From Helicobacteraceae bacterium (GTDB taxonomy: Bacteria > Campylobacterota > Campylobacteria > Campylobacterales > Helicobacteraceae), in assembly GCA_900766555.1 (NCBI GenBank), contig CAAFVR010000017.1:1-64000 (forward strand): a stretch of DNA of 64,000 nt, given 5' to 3'. The position numbers and the translations under genes were made by a program. Positions 16,879 to 25,839 of the stretch are shown piece by piece. The notes beneath the pieces are model-generated. The model ran no database searches. It was not told the origin of the DNA and saw nothing but the letters and a program-made list of their open reading frames with translations. Positions within the stretch are counted from its first letter, which is position 1. Each line of letters opens with the position of its first letter.

Positions 16879-18195
16879 CTAGATTTTAGCATGATTTTGA
16901 ATTAACGCATTGCGCGCCACTTCTCTGTCATCAAATGGTATTTCTCTATCTTTCAAAATTTGCACGCTCTCATCGCCCTTCCCAAGTATCAAAAGCACAA
17001 TTTTTTGCCCGCTTGTGATAGCTAGATCTGATATGGCCTTATTAATGGCCTCAAAACGATTTTCACAAACCTGAACTGCGCCATTTATGCCTTGCAAAAT
17101 GTCATCTATAATTTTTAGCGGCGCCTCAGATCTTGGATTATCGCTTGTTAGATAAATTTTTTTGCAATATTTGCTCGCAATTTGCCCCATAATTTTGCGC
17201 TTTGTAGGATCTCTATCGCCGCCAGCGCCAAAAAGCGCCCAGATCTCAAAATCCAAAAAACTTTCAAAAATATTTTTAAGTCCATCTGGCGTATGCGCGA
17301 AATCTACGATAACCAACGGCTCTTTGCACACAATTTCGCATCTCCCAAATACGCCATTAAAACGTGCAATTATTGGTAAAAATGGCTCTAGATCTCCAAA
17401 TTCGCGAGCCAAAAATGAAGCGCAAAATAGCAAATTATATAAATTATGCCTGCCAAGCAATGCCGAATTTAGCGCATAACTTTTGCCAAAAAGCACTAGA
17501 TCCGCATAGATTGCAGGTTTTAAAGAAATATTTTTAGCATGGCAAATAGCTTCATTTTTTAAGCTTATTTGAATCGCATTTTGTGCATCTATAAAGTTAT
17601 CGTCAGCATTTATAAAGCTATATTTTGCCTCCATTTTTGCGTCATTAAAATTAGTCAAAAAGGCATTTTTAACCGCGCGATAAGTTTTTATATCTTTATG
17701 AAAATCAAGATGATCTTGCGTTATATTTGTCAAAAATTTGGCATAAAAATTCAGTCCAAAACAGCGCTTTTGCACAATCGCATGAGAGCTTACTTCCATT
17801 ATCACATATTGCGCGCCAAGGTCATTTAATTGATCTAAAATTCCATATAATTCCAAAATCATTGGCGTTGTAAGGCCCTTGTCTGCTAACTTCATATTTC
17901 CAAAAAATGCGCCAGAAGTGCCGATAAGCCCTGCCTTAAAGCCAGCTTCATTGAGTGCAAAATGCAGCAAATGCGCAGTCGTACTTTTGCCATTTGTGCC
18001 GCTTATCCCAAGCAATTTAAAATCAAAATTAAAATGATCTGCTAAATTTTCAAATTCTATAAATGGCGCATTCTCTCTGCTTTTAACATATTTTGCATTT
18101 TGTGGCGTTTTTACAAAAAGCACATCTGAAGAAATCAAATCTCGCGTGTCATCGCTCAAAAATTTAAAACCCGCTAGATCTTTTTGAATTTTCAT
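16879..18195 (-). CDS. murE: UDP-MurNAc-tripeptide synthetase MurE
   Basis: Adds the third amino acid (most likely meso-diaminopimelate) to UDP-MurNAc-L-Ala-D-Glu in peptidoglycan synthesis. It has 438 residues. The ATP-binding motif GISGTNGKST lies near residue 63. The carbamylated Lys region and the VSSHAI stretch are present. The diaminopimelate-specific DNPR motif occurs in TSDNPRSEAP near residue 350. It is shorter than E. coli MurE (495) at the N-terminal domain, as is usual in this phylum. The order murE-TPR protein-NifU-like is conserved in H. pylori and C. jejuni. Confidence 0.95.
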   Translation of the reverse strand: MKIQKDLAGFKFLSDDTRDLISSDVLFVKTPQNAKYVKSRENAPFIEFENLADHFNFDFKLLGISGTNGKSTTAHLLHFALNEAGFKAGLIGTSGAFFGNMKLADKGLTTPMILELYGILDQLNDLGAQYVIMEVSSHAIVQKRCFGLNFYAKFLTNITQDHLDFHKDIKTYRAVKNAFLTNFNDAKMEAKYSFINADDNFIDAQNAIQISLKNEAICHAKNISLKPAIYADLVLFGKSYALNSALLGRHNLYNLLFCASFLAREFGDLEPFLPIIARFNGVFGRCEIVCKEPLVIVDFAHTPDGLKNIFESFLDFEIWALFGAGGDRDPTKRKIMGQIASKYCKKIYLTSDNPRSEAPLKIIDDILQGINGAVQVCENRFEAINKAISDLAITSGQKIVLLILGKGDESVQILKDREIPFDDREVARNALIQNHAKI

Positions 18196-18209
18196 TTTTT
18201 ATTTTTATT

Positions 18210-18794
18210 TTAATTTTTGCTAGAAATTTTGCTCAATATTTTTGCGATGCGCTCATCAGTTTGAGAAATATGCATCGACTCGATATATTGGAGGCAATAA
18301 TCATCTAAATCATTATCAACTAATTGCTCCAAAAAAGCATAAAAATCATCATGTTTTGTAAAAATAATCTTGGTTGAAAAAATTAGATTCTCAAAAACGT
18401 GCTTAAAATCCTGCGTTTTGCAAAGCTCCAAAAAATCGCTATATAAAATGCCATTCATCAGGTCTATTTTTTCTTCGCTAGCATCAATTATTTGCGCGAT
18501 TTTATCAAGGCTTGAATCAAAATTCTGTATGCTCTCTAGCATCGATTTTTGGATAGTTTTACGAAGTGACCTAGGATTATTTACAATCATCGTTTGATAC
18601 AGTTCATAAAAGCCTATCGTTTCATTTGGGAAATCCCCAGCCATATCAGATAGCAAAAGGCCGATTTTTGCCTCCAGATTCTCCGGATCTAGGCGCAGCG
18701 CATCGCCAAAATATTGCAAAGATTTATTGTAATGTTTTGCCTCAAACGCCTTAAAGCCCTTTTGGATCAAGATCCTTTTGTTCGCCAAGGTCAT
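18210..18794 (-). CDS. TPR-like conserved protein of the murE-nifU cluster
   Basis: It has 194 residues, no signal peptide and is mostly helical. One clear tetratricopeptide-like repeat occupies residues about 12-45 (KGFKAFEAKHYNKSLQYFG then ALRLDPENLEAK). The remainder is acidic and helical with no recognised catalytic motif. A gene of similar size sits in the same place in H. pylori and C. jejuni, and its function is not known to me. It overlaps the NifU-like gene by 4 bases, so the two are probably translated together. Confidence 0.75.
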   Translation of the reverse strand: MTLANKRILIQKGFKAFEAKHYNKSLQYFGDALRLDPENLEAKIGLLLSDMAGDFPNETIGFYELYQTMIVNNPRSLRKTIQKSMLESIQNFDSSLDKIAQIIDASEEKIDLMNGILYSDFLELCKTQDFKHVFENLIFSTKIIFTKHDDFYAFLEQLVDNDLDDYCLQYIESMHISQTDERIAKILSKISSKN

Positions 18795-19045
18795 TTTATT
18801 TCCACCACGCTGATATTTGGGTGGATATCTTTTTTACATTGAAATTCAATATGATTTTTTAGTGTCACATGACTATGAGAACAGCCCTGACAAGCGCCTT
18901 TTAGGCGGACATAAACTTTGCCGCCTTCGATTTTAACTATCTCGATATCCCCGCCATCGCTCATTAAATATGGTCGTATTTTTTCCAATGAGGCCTTTAC
19001 CGGATCTAGCAATTCGTCATCATCAAAAGGTATGTCATTTTGCAT
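18791..19045 (-). CDS. NifU C-terminal-domain (Nfu-type) iron-sulfur carrier
   Basis: Small 84-residue protein consisting only of the Nfu domain. The conserved motif GACQGCSHSHVTLK (about residues 50-63) contains the CxxC that binds a [4Fe-4S] cluster at a dimer interface, and LMSDGGDIEIV is the typical preceding strand. It probably transfers clusters to apo-proteins in the cytoplasm. It lacks the N-terminal IscU-like domain of full NifU. The start overlaps the end of the periplasmic protein gene by 11 bases. Confidence 0.92.
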   Translation of the reverse strand: MQNDIPFDDDELLDPVKASLEKIRPYLMSDGGDIEIVKIEGGKVYVRLKGACQGCSHSHVTLKNHIEFQCKKDIHPNISVVEIK

Positions 19046-19988
19046 ATTCGCTCTCCTCTAGGATTTCCTTTGATCTATCGATAATCTCATCATTTTTCTT
19101 GATTAGATCCTCTAGATTTTTTATCACATTTTGTTGGAAAGATAGGCAATCTTCATCCGTCCAAAAGCCCAAATTCACATCCGTTTTGATATTACACAAA
19201 AAGCGTTTAATCTCAGAGTCATTTAAGATTATAGGATAATTGTATCGCGCAGTTTTAACAAAAATGCCCGCCAAATTCCCAGATTCTGTAAAAAATGGCG
19301 TCCCAAACTTTGGCTTTTGCAGATCTAGATTTTTAGAAAAATAGCCAAAAATTACATTTTCTTTCGTTTTTGTATCCTGATATGAAATGCTTCTAGCATC
19401 GCTAATTTCGCTAACTTCAAAGCTAAATTTGCGCTTAATATCCGGATATAGCAAATTTAATTTCTGCGTTTTTTCCACGCTAACCCCACGAAATAAATCT
19501 ATAAAAAATAAATCATAAAGCCTAGCCTGATAAAAGCTTTTTTCCATCGGCTTGCAATAGCTATCCGTATAAGATTTCGTGCTCAAAAGCGCAATCCCTT
19601 GGAAATCATTTATCGCGCGCACCTCCAAATTGGCAATACAAATTAACGAATTAGCTGAGTCATCTTGCATTTTTAGCTCAATTTTATGCGGATAAAAATC
19701 CATATTATCTTTGCGCACCAGATCTGATGAAGTGATAAAAAAGCCATTTTGGAGTAACGCAGCATATCCTTGCGTTAATATGCCATCATCAAAATAACTA
19801 ACAATTTGCCCAACAGAATGCACCCAAATTGGAGGCTTTTTTGGGCTGTAGTCGTGATTTCCTAGGCTTTTTGGCGCATTTTTTGCAACATCATCAGCCA
19901 AATTTACATCCTCAGATCCGATGACTTGGCTAAATGCAAAAAACAAAAGCGCACATAACGCACATATTTGTAGAAAAGTCCTTTTCAA
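19035..19988 (-). CDS. Periplasmic trypsin-fold-like protein, apparently without catalytic Ser
   Basis: It has 317 residues. A signal peptide covers residues 1 to about 24 (MKRTFLQICALCALLFFAFS). The middle part has the strand pattern of DegP-like trypsin folds: a passage like GYAALLQNGFFITSSDLV, then FQGIALLS, then GTPFFTESGNLAGIFV near residue 235. At that last place a protease would read GNSGGP, so the nucleophile is missing. The C-terminal about 50 residues form a charged helix that may be a coiled coil. C. jejuni has a periplasmic protein in a matching position. The role is unknown; binding or scaffold function is an inference. Confidence 0.6.
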   Translation of the reverse strand: MKRTFLQICALCALLFFAFSQVIGSEDVNLADDVAKNAPKSLGNHDYSPKKPPIWVHSVGQIVSYFDDGILTQGYAALLQNGFFITSSDLVRKDNMDFYPHKIELKMQDDSANSLICIANLEVRAINDFQGIALLSTKSYTDSYCKPMEKSFYQARLYDLFFIDLFRGVSVEKTQKLNLLYPDIKRKFSFEVSEISDARSISYQDTKTKENVIFGYFSKNLDLQKPKFGTPFFTESGNLAGIFVKTARYNYPIILNDSEIKRFLCNIKTDVNLGFWTDEDCLSFQQNVIKNLEDLIKKNDEIIDRSKEILEESEYAK

Positions 19989-20043
19989 AACTCTCCTTTA
20001 AAATAGTAAAATTACTAAATAATACAATAACTAAGGGTTAGCC

Positions 20044-20526
20044 ATGTCGGATCTAAAGACTTATGAGGCCACAAATTTAAGCGAGCAAAATTGCGCGGTT
20101 ATCAAAACAAATAGGGGCGAAATGATTTTTGAGCTCTTTATAAATGAAGCGCCCCAAACTTGCGCAAATCTAATACATCTAGCTGAAAATGGCTTTTATA
20201 ATGGGCTTAAATTTCATCGCGTTATAGCTGGCTTTGTGGCCCAAGGCGGCTGCCCTCATGGGAGCGGAACCGGCGGGCCTGGCTGGAGAATTAAATGCGA
20301 GCTAAACAAAAATAAACATAAAAAAGGTGCTCTATCGATGGCTCATGCGGGACGAGACACTGGCGGGAGTCAATTTTTTATCTGTTTTGAAGATCTGCCC
20401 CATTTGGATAACGAACACACTGTTTTTGGGCAAATTCACGATAAAGAAAGCCTAGATGCCCTGCGTCAAATCAAACAAGAAGATGAAATTATAGGTATAG
20501 AAATCCGCAAATTTGAAAAAAATTAA
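20044..20526 (+). CDS. ppiB: Peptidyl-prolyl cis-trans isomerase, cyclophilin type
   Basis: Catalyses proline isomerisation in protein folding. It has 160 residues and no signal peptide, so it is cytoplasmic. Cyclophilin motifs are complete: FHRVIAGFVAQGGCP (about residues 57-71), GALSMAHAG, the GGSQFFI active-site strand (about 110-116) and HTVFGQI. AAGGG lies before the ATG. A TACAAT at 20023-20028 may be its -10 box. It is 15 bases upstream of the Mla permease gene and probably opens that transcript, although no functional link between the two is known. Confidence 0.94.
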   Translation: MSDLKTYEATNLSEQNCAVIKTNRGEMIFELFINEAPQTCANLIHLAENGFYNGLKFHRVIAGFVAQGGCPHGSGTGGPGWRIKCELNKNKHKKGALSMAHAGRDTGGSQFFICFEDLPHLDNEHTVFGQIHDKESLDALRQIKQEDEIIGIEIRKFEKN

Positions 20527-20541
20527 AAAAATTAATGGTAA

Positions 20542-21708
20542 ATGAGTAAAAATACGCAATTTTTCCGGATCTACCAAACGCTAGAGCAAGGAAAAACAAA
20601 AGAGCAAAGCAAGACAAATGCGATTGTTGAACTCTTAGGTATTTGGGATTATCAGATCTCAAAAAATGTGTTAAAAGCGCTAGAAAAACGTCTGGTTGCT
20701 TTAGAAAATATCATTCTAGATTTTGAAAAAATAACTAGCATTGATTTCCCAACCCTCTGCTTCATTTTAATAAATGCCAAAAATGCAAAAATTCAACATG
20801 CAAATAAAAGCATCCTAACTCAAATTGAAGCCTTTAATAAATTCTACTCGCCAGATCCGATTAGCCCATCAAATGCGCCACAAAAAAATCAAAAAAGCGC
20901 ACTATCTGTGCTAGCTCAGATACCATCTTTTATAGCTGCGCGCACAAAGGCATTCTATGAAGATCTGCTAGATTTTCTAAATTTCTTTGGGCTTGTTATT
21001 TATCATTTTTATTTGAGTATCAAAGAGCCAAAAAAACTAAATGTCAAAAGCTTTATCTTTCATATGCATGAATCCGGCTTCAAAGCTATGCCGGTTGCAC
21101 TTTTGACCACTTTTATAATCGGCTTTGCAATAACGCTGCAAGGCGCAATCCAATTGCAAAAATTTGGCGCGCCGCTATTATCCGTTGATACGACAGCAAA
21201 ATTGGCCTTACGCGAGATTGGGCCCTTTATTTTAGCGCTTGTAATTGCTGGTAGATCTAGCTCAAGTTTTACGGCAGAACTTAGCTCAATGGGCGTTACC
21301 GAAGAGCTCCAGGCCATGCGCGCAATGGACTTTAATATCTTTTATTTCCTTGTGATCCCGCGCGTATTAGCCCTCATGATTGTTATGCCGCTGCTTGTAT
21401 TTTTGAGTGATATTGTTAGCATTTTTGCTGGCATGGTGGCGCTAAAACTTGAGCTTGGCTTTTCATTTGAGCAATATTTGGAGCGATTTTATGAAGTTGT
21501 AGGCTGGAATAATTTTTTAGTCGGCATATTAAAGGCTCCATTTTTTGGCGCCACAATTGCACTTGTTGGCACTTTTCGCGGGCTTGGAGATGTGAAAGAT
21601 ACGCAAATGCTAGGTCAAAATGTGATTAAAAGCGTGATAAATGCGCTATTTTGGATAATCGTAATTGATGCTATAGCCTCAATTATTTTTACAAGAATCT
21701 TGGTTTAA
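20542..21708 (+). CDS. mlaE: MlaE-type ABC permease with N-terminal STAS domain
   Basis: Inner-membrane permease of the Mla phospholipid transport system that keeps the outer membrane asymmetric. It has 388 residues. Residues about 1-105 form a STAS-like domain fused to the permease, with the strand NIILDFEKITSIDFPTLC. The MlaE domain follows with about five membrane helices and the signature GRSSSSFTAELSSMGVTEELQAMRAM (conserved core about residues 235-260). In many Proteobacteria the STAS part is a separate protein (MlaB); here it is fused. Its stop is directly followed by the ATG of the ATPase gene. Confidence 0.93.
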   Translation: MSKNTQFFRIYQTLEQGKTKEQSKTNAIVELLGIWDYQISKNVLKALEKRLVALENIILDFEKITSIDFPTLCFILINAKNAKIQHANKSILTQIEAFNKFYSPDPISPSNAPQKNQKSALSVLAQIPSFIAARTKAFYEDLLDFLNFFGLVIYHFYLSIKEPKKLNVKSFIFHMHESGFKAMPVALLTTFIIGFAITLQGAIQLQKFGAPLLSVDTTAKLALREIGPFILALVIAGRSSSSFTAELSSMGVTEELQAMRAMDFNIFYFLVIPRVLALMIVMPLLVFLSDIVSIFAGMVALKLELGFSFEQYLERFYEVVGWNNFLVGILKAPFFGATIALVGTFRGLGDVKDTQMLGQNVIKSVINALFWIIVIDAIASIIFTRILV

Positions 21709-22446
21709 ATGAACATTATTGAAGTCAAAAATTTAGTCACAAATTACAACAACATAATAATACATGACAACATAAGCTTCAGTGTGAAATGGGGAGAAAT
21801 TTTTGGCATCTTAGGAAGTTCTGGATCTGGCAAAAGCACATTGATACAAACATTAATCACGCTAAAACGCCCCAAGTCCGGGCAAATCAAGGTCCTTGGA
21901 TCGGATCTAGCCACGCTAGATAGGATAGAGCGCCAAAAATTACTAAATCAATGTGGCATTTTATTTCAATTTGGAGCACTTATAAATTCGCTAACAGTGG
22001 TTGAAAATATCGGCCTAATGCTAGAGGAATATTCAAGCCTGCCAAAACCAATAATTAACGAGATTGCAAAAATTTGGGCGCTTCGAGTTGGGCTAAATGA
22101 AAGGGCCTTTAATTTATTCCCGCATCAATTAAGCGGCGGGATGCGCAAACGCGCTGCATTGGCACGAGCAATGGCGCTAAATCCAAAAATACTATTCCTA
22201 GATGAGCCAACTTCTGGGCTAGATCCGCTATCTAGCGCCAAATTTGATGAATTAATCTTAGAGCTGAAGCAATGTTATGACTTTTCAGTAATCATAATTA
22301 CGCATGATTTAGAAACGATAAAAAATATAGCTCATCGCTTTATCGTGCTAAAAAATGGCACAATCGAATTTGACGGCAATCTAGATTTATATATCAAAAA
22401 ATTTGGCCTACAAAGCCGAAAGGAGCGACAGTGGAGCGACGCGTAA
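21709..22446 (+). CDS. mlaF: MlaF-type ABC transporter ATPase
   Basis: Powers the Mla lipid transporter. It has 245 residues. Walker A is GSSGSGKST near residue 38, the ABC signature is LSGGMRKRAALA near 143-154, and Walker B is ILFLDEPTSGLDP near 163-175. The H-loop is in IIITHDLETI. The sequence matches the Ttg2A/MlaF subgroup that pairs with MlaE. It starts immediately after the permease stop. Its last 16 bases contain the ribosome binding site (AAAGGAG) and start of mlaD. Confidence 0.95.
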   Translation: MNIIEVKNLVTNYNNIIIHDNISFSVKWGEIFGILGSSGSGKSTLIQTLITLKRPKSGQIKVLGSDLATLDRIERQKLLNQCGILFQFGALINSLTVVENIGLMLEEYSSLPKPIINEIAKIWALRVGLNERAFNLFPHQLSGGMRKRAALARAMALNPKILFLDEPTSGLDPLSSAKFDELILELKQCYDFSVIIITHDLETIKNIAHRFIVLKNGTIEFDGNLDLYIKKFGLQSRKERQWSDA

Positions 22447-23219
22447 ATTTCATCCTCATTGGGTTAATTTTTTTAGGAGTTATTGTTGGATTTGTAATTT
22501 TTCTAATTTTTATGAGCAAATTTAAATTCAATGATGATAAATATACAAAATATACAATCCACACAAACCTCGATGTAACCGGACTTAGTAGCTCAACTTC
22601 CGTGCGCTACAAAGGCATTGTAATTGGCAATATCGAGCAGATCGGACTTGATGAATCAAATTTCAATGATATAAAAATGGTGCTTAGCATCAAAAAATCA
22701 ATCCCAATCCGCATAGGTTCTAGCGTGATTTTGCAAAGCCAAGGCATCGCTGGCCTAAGCTATTTGGCGCTTAGACAAAATGAAAAAGAGCCTTTTATTG
22801 AAGATCCAAAAGATAGAATCCTGCGTTTTGAGACAAGCCTTTTGGGCAAATTGAGCTCAAAAGCCGATCATGCCACGGATGAAATATTAGAAATATTAAA
22901 AAATTTCCGCGTCTTATTTGATGAAAATAATTTAGAAAATATAAGTCAAATAATCCAAAATATAAATAATCTAGGACAAAATCTAAATCAAACGCAAGCC
23001 AATATAAATGTGTTAATAAAAGATACAAATAATCTCATGCTAGAAATTAATGCGCGGCTAAAAAATGGTGATTACAATGTGAAAGAAGCGCTAACTCCGC
23101 TTATCATAAAATTAAATTCGAGCTTAAATCACATGGATGCTTTCTTTTCAAAAGGCAATAATTTAATTGATAAATTTGATAAAAATCCATATAACACAAT
23201 CTTTGGAGTGAAAAAATGA
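22431..23219 (+). CDS. mlaD: MlaD/MCE-domain lipid-binding protein
   Basis: Membrane-anchored periplasmic subunit that carries phospholipid between the permease and the outer membrane. It has 262 residues and a GTG start with AAAGGAG seven bases before. One N-terminal membrane helix (about residues 6-28) is followed by the MCE domain (about 38-120) with VRYKGIVIGNIEQI and the QGIAGLSYLAL strand. The C-terminal half is predicted helical and Asn/Gln-rich (repeated NINNLGQNLNQTQ-type heptads), as in the channel-forming helices of MCE hexamers. Confidence 0.93.
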   Translation: MERRVNFILIGLIFLGVIVGFVIFLIFMSKFKFNDDKYTKYTIHTNLDVTGLSSSTSVRYKGIVIGNIEQIGLDESNFNDIKMVLSIKKSIPIRIGSSVILQSQGIAGLSYLALRQNEKEPFIEDPKDRILRFETSLLGKLSSKADHATDEILEILKNFRVLFDENNLENISQIIQNINNLGQNLNQTQANINVLIKDTNNLMLEINARLKNGDYNVKEALTPLIIKLNSSLNHMDAFFSKGNNLIDKFDKNPYNTIFGVKK

Positions 23220-23770
23220 GCGTTTACAAAGCTAGCATTTTGGGCCTTGCGCTATTAGCCGGGTGCGTGGATATAAATATAAAATCCGTTTTGCCAAAAG
23301 AAAGCATCTATAATATTGATAATCTCGATTTAAAAAATAGAACCTGCAAAGCGCCGCGCCAGATCGCAATTGGCGGGATAAATAGCGTAAATTTCATAGA
23401 TTCAAGAAGCATGATTGAAAAATCAAGCAATGGTCAAATTAGCACAATTGAAAATATCACCTGGATTGATAATCCAAAAAATATGCTCCAAAATTTGCTC
23501 CAAAAGCAAGCCTATAACTCGTGCATTGATTTAACAGATGCAAATGCGCCAAAAACGCTTTTTATTACCATATTTTTTATGGGTTTTAAAAATGGCGCGC
23601 CACAAATTGAGCTTAGCTACAAAATAACAGATCCTAGGCTAAAAGTGCTTGAAATCGGCCAAATAATTAAGCGCAAAGATCCAAAATCAGCAGATCTTTC
23701 GCCTAAAATAAAAGATCTGCAACGCATATCAAATGAAGCAATTTTAGATATCTTAAAACTTGCAAGATAG
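23216..23770 (+). CDS. Lipoprotein, ABC-type transport auxiliary component (PqiC/MlaC-position)
   Basis: It has 184 residues. The signal peptide ends in the lipobox LLAGC, lipidated at about Cys17. Strand patterns with an N-terminal YNIDNLDLKNRTC and an IAIGGINSVNFIDSRSMI stretch, and the helical end ISNEAILDILKLA, resemble the auxiliary lipoproteins (DUF330/ABC-trans_aux) that accompany MCE systems. It overlaps mlaD by 4 bases (ATGA) and ends the operon. It probably receives or hands on lipid at the outer membrane; no soluble MlaC is encoded beside it. Confidence 0.75.
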   Translation: MSVYKASILGLALLAGCVDINIKSVLPKESIYNIDNLDLKNRTCKAPRQIAIGGINSVNFIDSRSMIEKSSNGQISTIENITWIDNPKNMLQNLLQKQAYNSCIDLTDANAPKTLFITIFFMGFKNGAPQIELSYKITDPRLKVLEIGQIIKRKDPKSADLSPKIKDLQRISNEAILDILKLAR

Positions 23771-23783
23771 CTTTTTAGGCTAT
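23767..23783. terminator. Weak hairpin overlapping both convergent stop codons
   Basis: ATAGC and GCTAT form a 5-bp stem around a T-rich 7-base loop between the lipoprotein gene and mnmE, which end 9 bases apart. The TAG of each gene lies inside an arm of the stem. The stem is short and the U-run poor, so bidirectional termination is only a suggestion. Confidence 0.25.
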
Positions 23784-25129
23784 TTCCCAAGGCAAAATTC
23801 ACTAAACATTGCATCAAACATCTCTCCAATTTCATATGGCTTAGTAATCAAACCAAGCGCATTTATAGCCTCATTTGCATGGTAAACTAATAGCTCAATC
23901 TCGCTATTTTCTAGGCATTTTTTAGCAAAATTAAGAGAGCAAATAACACTCTCAATCGCCTGAATCTGGAAATCTCGCGTTAGTAAAAATTCCTCCCTAT
24001 CAAGCTTAATGTCTACAATTTTTGATATCTCATTTTTTAACGCGATAATTGAGCTCTCATTTTTTGTTGAAATCTCAATTATTTTTAGCGCATTTGGCAA
24101 GATATTTTGCAGCGCCTCATCTGTTATAAAAATGCCCTTATCGATCTTATTTTTCACAACTATTACATTTTTAAAATTTTTTATTTTGTCAAAAATATCT
24201 AGATCTGATGATTCAAGCGCAATTGAGCCATCAACCAAAAGTAATATCAAATCCGTGCTGTGCATATAATCTAGCGCCTTTTTGATACCGATATTCTCGA
24301 TTTCATTACTCACTTCAGATCTAATGCCAGCTGTATCAGCTAGCACAAAGCTAGATCCATTTAGCAAGATCTCTTCTTTTATCAAATCTCTTGTCGTGCC
24401 AGCTAGCGGGCTTACAATCGCGCGATCTTCCAACGTTAGCGCATTCAAAAGAGAGCTTTTGCCCACATTTGGCTTGCCAATTATGCAAATGCTTTTTTGG
24501 CGGGCTATATCTTTTCGCATATTTGAAAATTCTAAAATATTGCAAAAACGCGTTAGAAGCGCACTAAATGTCGCATCTAATTTAATAAATGCATCGCTTT
24601 CCATATCCTCAGCATAGTCAATCAAAGCTTCACATATTGCAATAATTCCAATTAAATTGCGACGGCATTCATTTATAAATTCGCCCAAAGAGCCCTTTAA
24701 TTGGCGAGCTAGCAACTTTGCATCCTGCTCTGATTTGGCATGTATCATATCTAGCATCACAAAAGCTTGCGCTAAATCCATGCGATTATTTAAAATTGCT
24801 CGCTTTGTGAAATCGCCCGCCTTAGCCAATGTCGCCCCCAAATTTAGACTAGCCTTTACAATTGAGCGCGCAATAATTAAGCCGCCATGACATTGGATCT
24901 CAACTACATCCTCCCCGGTAAAACTTTTTGGCGCTTTATAATAAATTACTATTGATAGATCTAATAAATCTTTGCCATAATAAATTGAGCAAAGGCTAGC
25001 ATAGCGAGGTTTTAGAACCTCTCTTTTGGTTAATTTTTTGGCAATTTCAAGCGCCCCCTGTCCGCTTAATCTCACTATGGCTATGCCGCCTACCCCATCC
25101 CCTGTGGCTATGCCAACAATGGTGCTCAT
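23780..25129 (-). CDS. mnmE: tRNA modification GTPase MnmE
   Basis: With MnmG, modifies the wobble uridine of several tRNAs (cmnm5U34). It has 449 residues. The N-terminal tetrahydrofolate-binding domain includes ATGDGVGGIAIVRLSG. The G domain has GKPNVGKSS near residue 222, the switch region GTTRDLI and the NKID motif near 330. The protein ends in FCLGK, matching the conserved C-terminal C-x-GK. It overlaps khpB by 4 bases and is the last gene of the leftward 12-gene run from rdgB. Confidence 0.97.
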   Translation of the reverse strand: MSTIVGIATGDGVGGIAIVRLSGQGALEIAKKLTKREVLKPRYASLCSIYYGKDLLDLSIVIYYKAPKSFTGEDVVEIQCHGGLIIARSIVKASLNLGATLAKAGDFTKRAILNNRMDLAQAFVMLDMIHAKSEQDAKLLARQLKGSLGEFINECRRNLIGIIAICEALIDYAEDMESDAFIKLDATFSALLTRFCNILEFSNMRKDIARQKSICIIGKPNVGKSSLLNALTLEDRAIVSPLAGTTRDLIKEEILLNGSSFVLADTAGIRSEVSNEIENIGIKKALDYMHSTDLILLLVDGSIALESSDLDIFDKIKNFKNVIVVKNKIDKGIFITDEALQNILPNALKIIEISTKNESSIIALKNEISKIVDIKLDREEFLLTRDFQIQAIESVICSLNFAKKCLENSEIELLVYHANEAINALGLITKPYEIGEMFDAMFSEFCLGK

Positions 25130-25839
25130 TTGAGATGCGTTATAGCAATTGGAGCTTCGTGCGAGTTGGCTTCTTTTTTAATGTAAATATAACTTCCGGG
25201 ATATTTTGCGCGCAAATGCTGGAGCGCTATTATTTGCATAATTTTATTTAGATTCTTAGTTGTTGTGGTTTTATTTTTGCAAATTTCATCATCTATAGAG
25301 TCTAGATATTGAAAGATTATTTCCTCTTGTATTTTCAAAAATTGGGCCACTTCAAGGCGCAAATTACAGCCATATTTTGGATAGATCCAGTTGAAAAGCA
25401 GATACGAAAGTGCTCTATATCGATATCCCTTTTCGCCAATTATTAATGGCGCATCAGCACCGTCAAGCTCTATTGTTAGCGTATTTTGACTGTAAAAAAC
25501 CTCAACTTTTGTTATCTCATATGGCAAAAAAGTTAGCATTTCTACTATCTCAGATTTGATGCTTTCTACATCTATATCTCTTTTTCTTTGTGTTAGATTT
25601 GGAGATAATATTTCTAATGTCTCACTAACGTTATTTGCATCATCATTTTGTATATTTTGATTTTGATTTTGCACGCTGCAACGTTGGGCTAATATCACAG
25701 CATCGCGTGCACCAATGCCAAAAAAGCCAGACCTAGGGCATTGCACTACTTCATATTTCAGATCTACGACAAAGCAATCTAGATCTTTTGCCGCATCACT
25801 TAATGCGCCCTCAATTGTTTTGTTGCAATAGCGCTTCAT
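25126..25839 (-). CDS. khpB: RNA-binding protein KhpB (Jag), R3H domain
   Basis: RNA-binding protein often encoded beside yidC. It has 237 residues. The N-terminal Jag domain (about residues 1-50) contains GFFGIGARDAVILAQ. A KH domain follows with LIIGEKGYRYRALSYLL (about 130-147), and the R3H domain closes the protein with a KTTTTKNLNKIMQIIALQHLR-type basic helix (about 190-215). The overlaps of 4 bases with both yidC and mnmE indicate coupled translation. Its targets in this phylum are not established. Confidence 0.92.
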   Translation of the reverse strand: MKRYCNKTIEGALSDAAKDLDCFVVDLKYEVVQCPRSGFFGIGARDAVILAQRCSVQNQNQNIQNDDANNVSETLEILSPNLTQRKRDIDVESIKSEIVEMLTFLPYEITKVEVFYSQNTLTIELDGADAPLIIGEKGYRYRALSYLLFNWIYPKYGCNLRLEVAQFLKIQEEIIFQYLDSIDDEICKNKTTTTKNLNKIMQIIALQHLRAKYPGSYIYIKKEANSHEAPIAITHLK

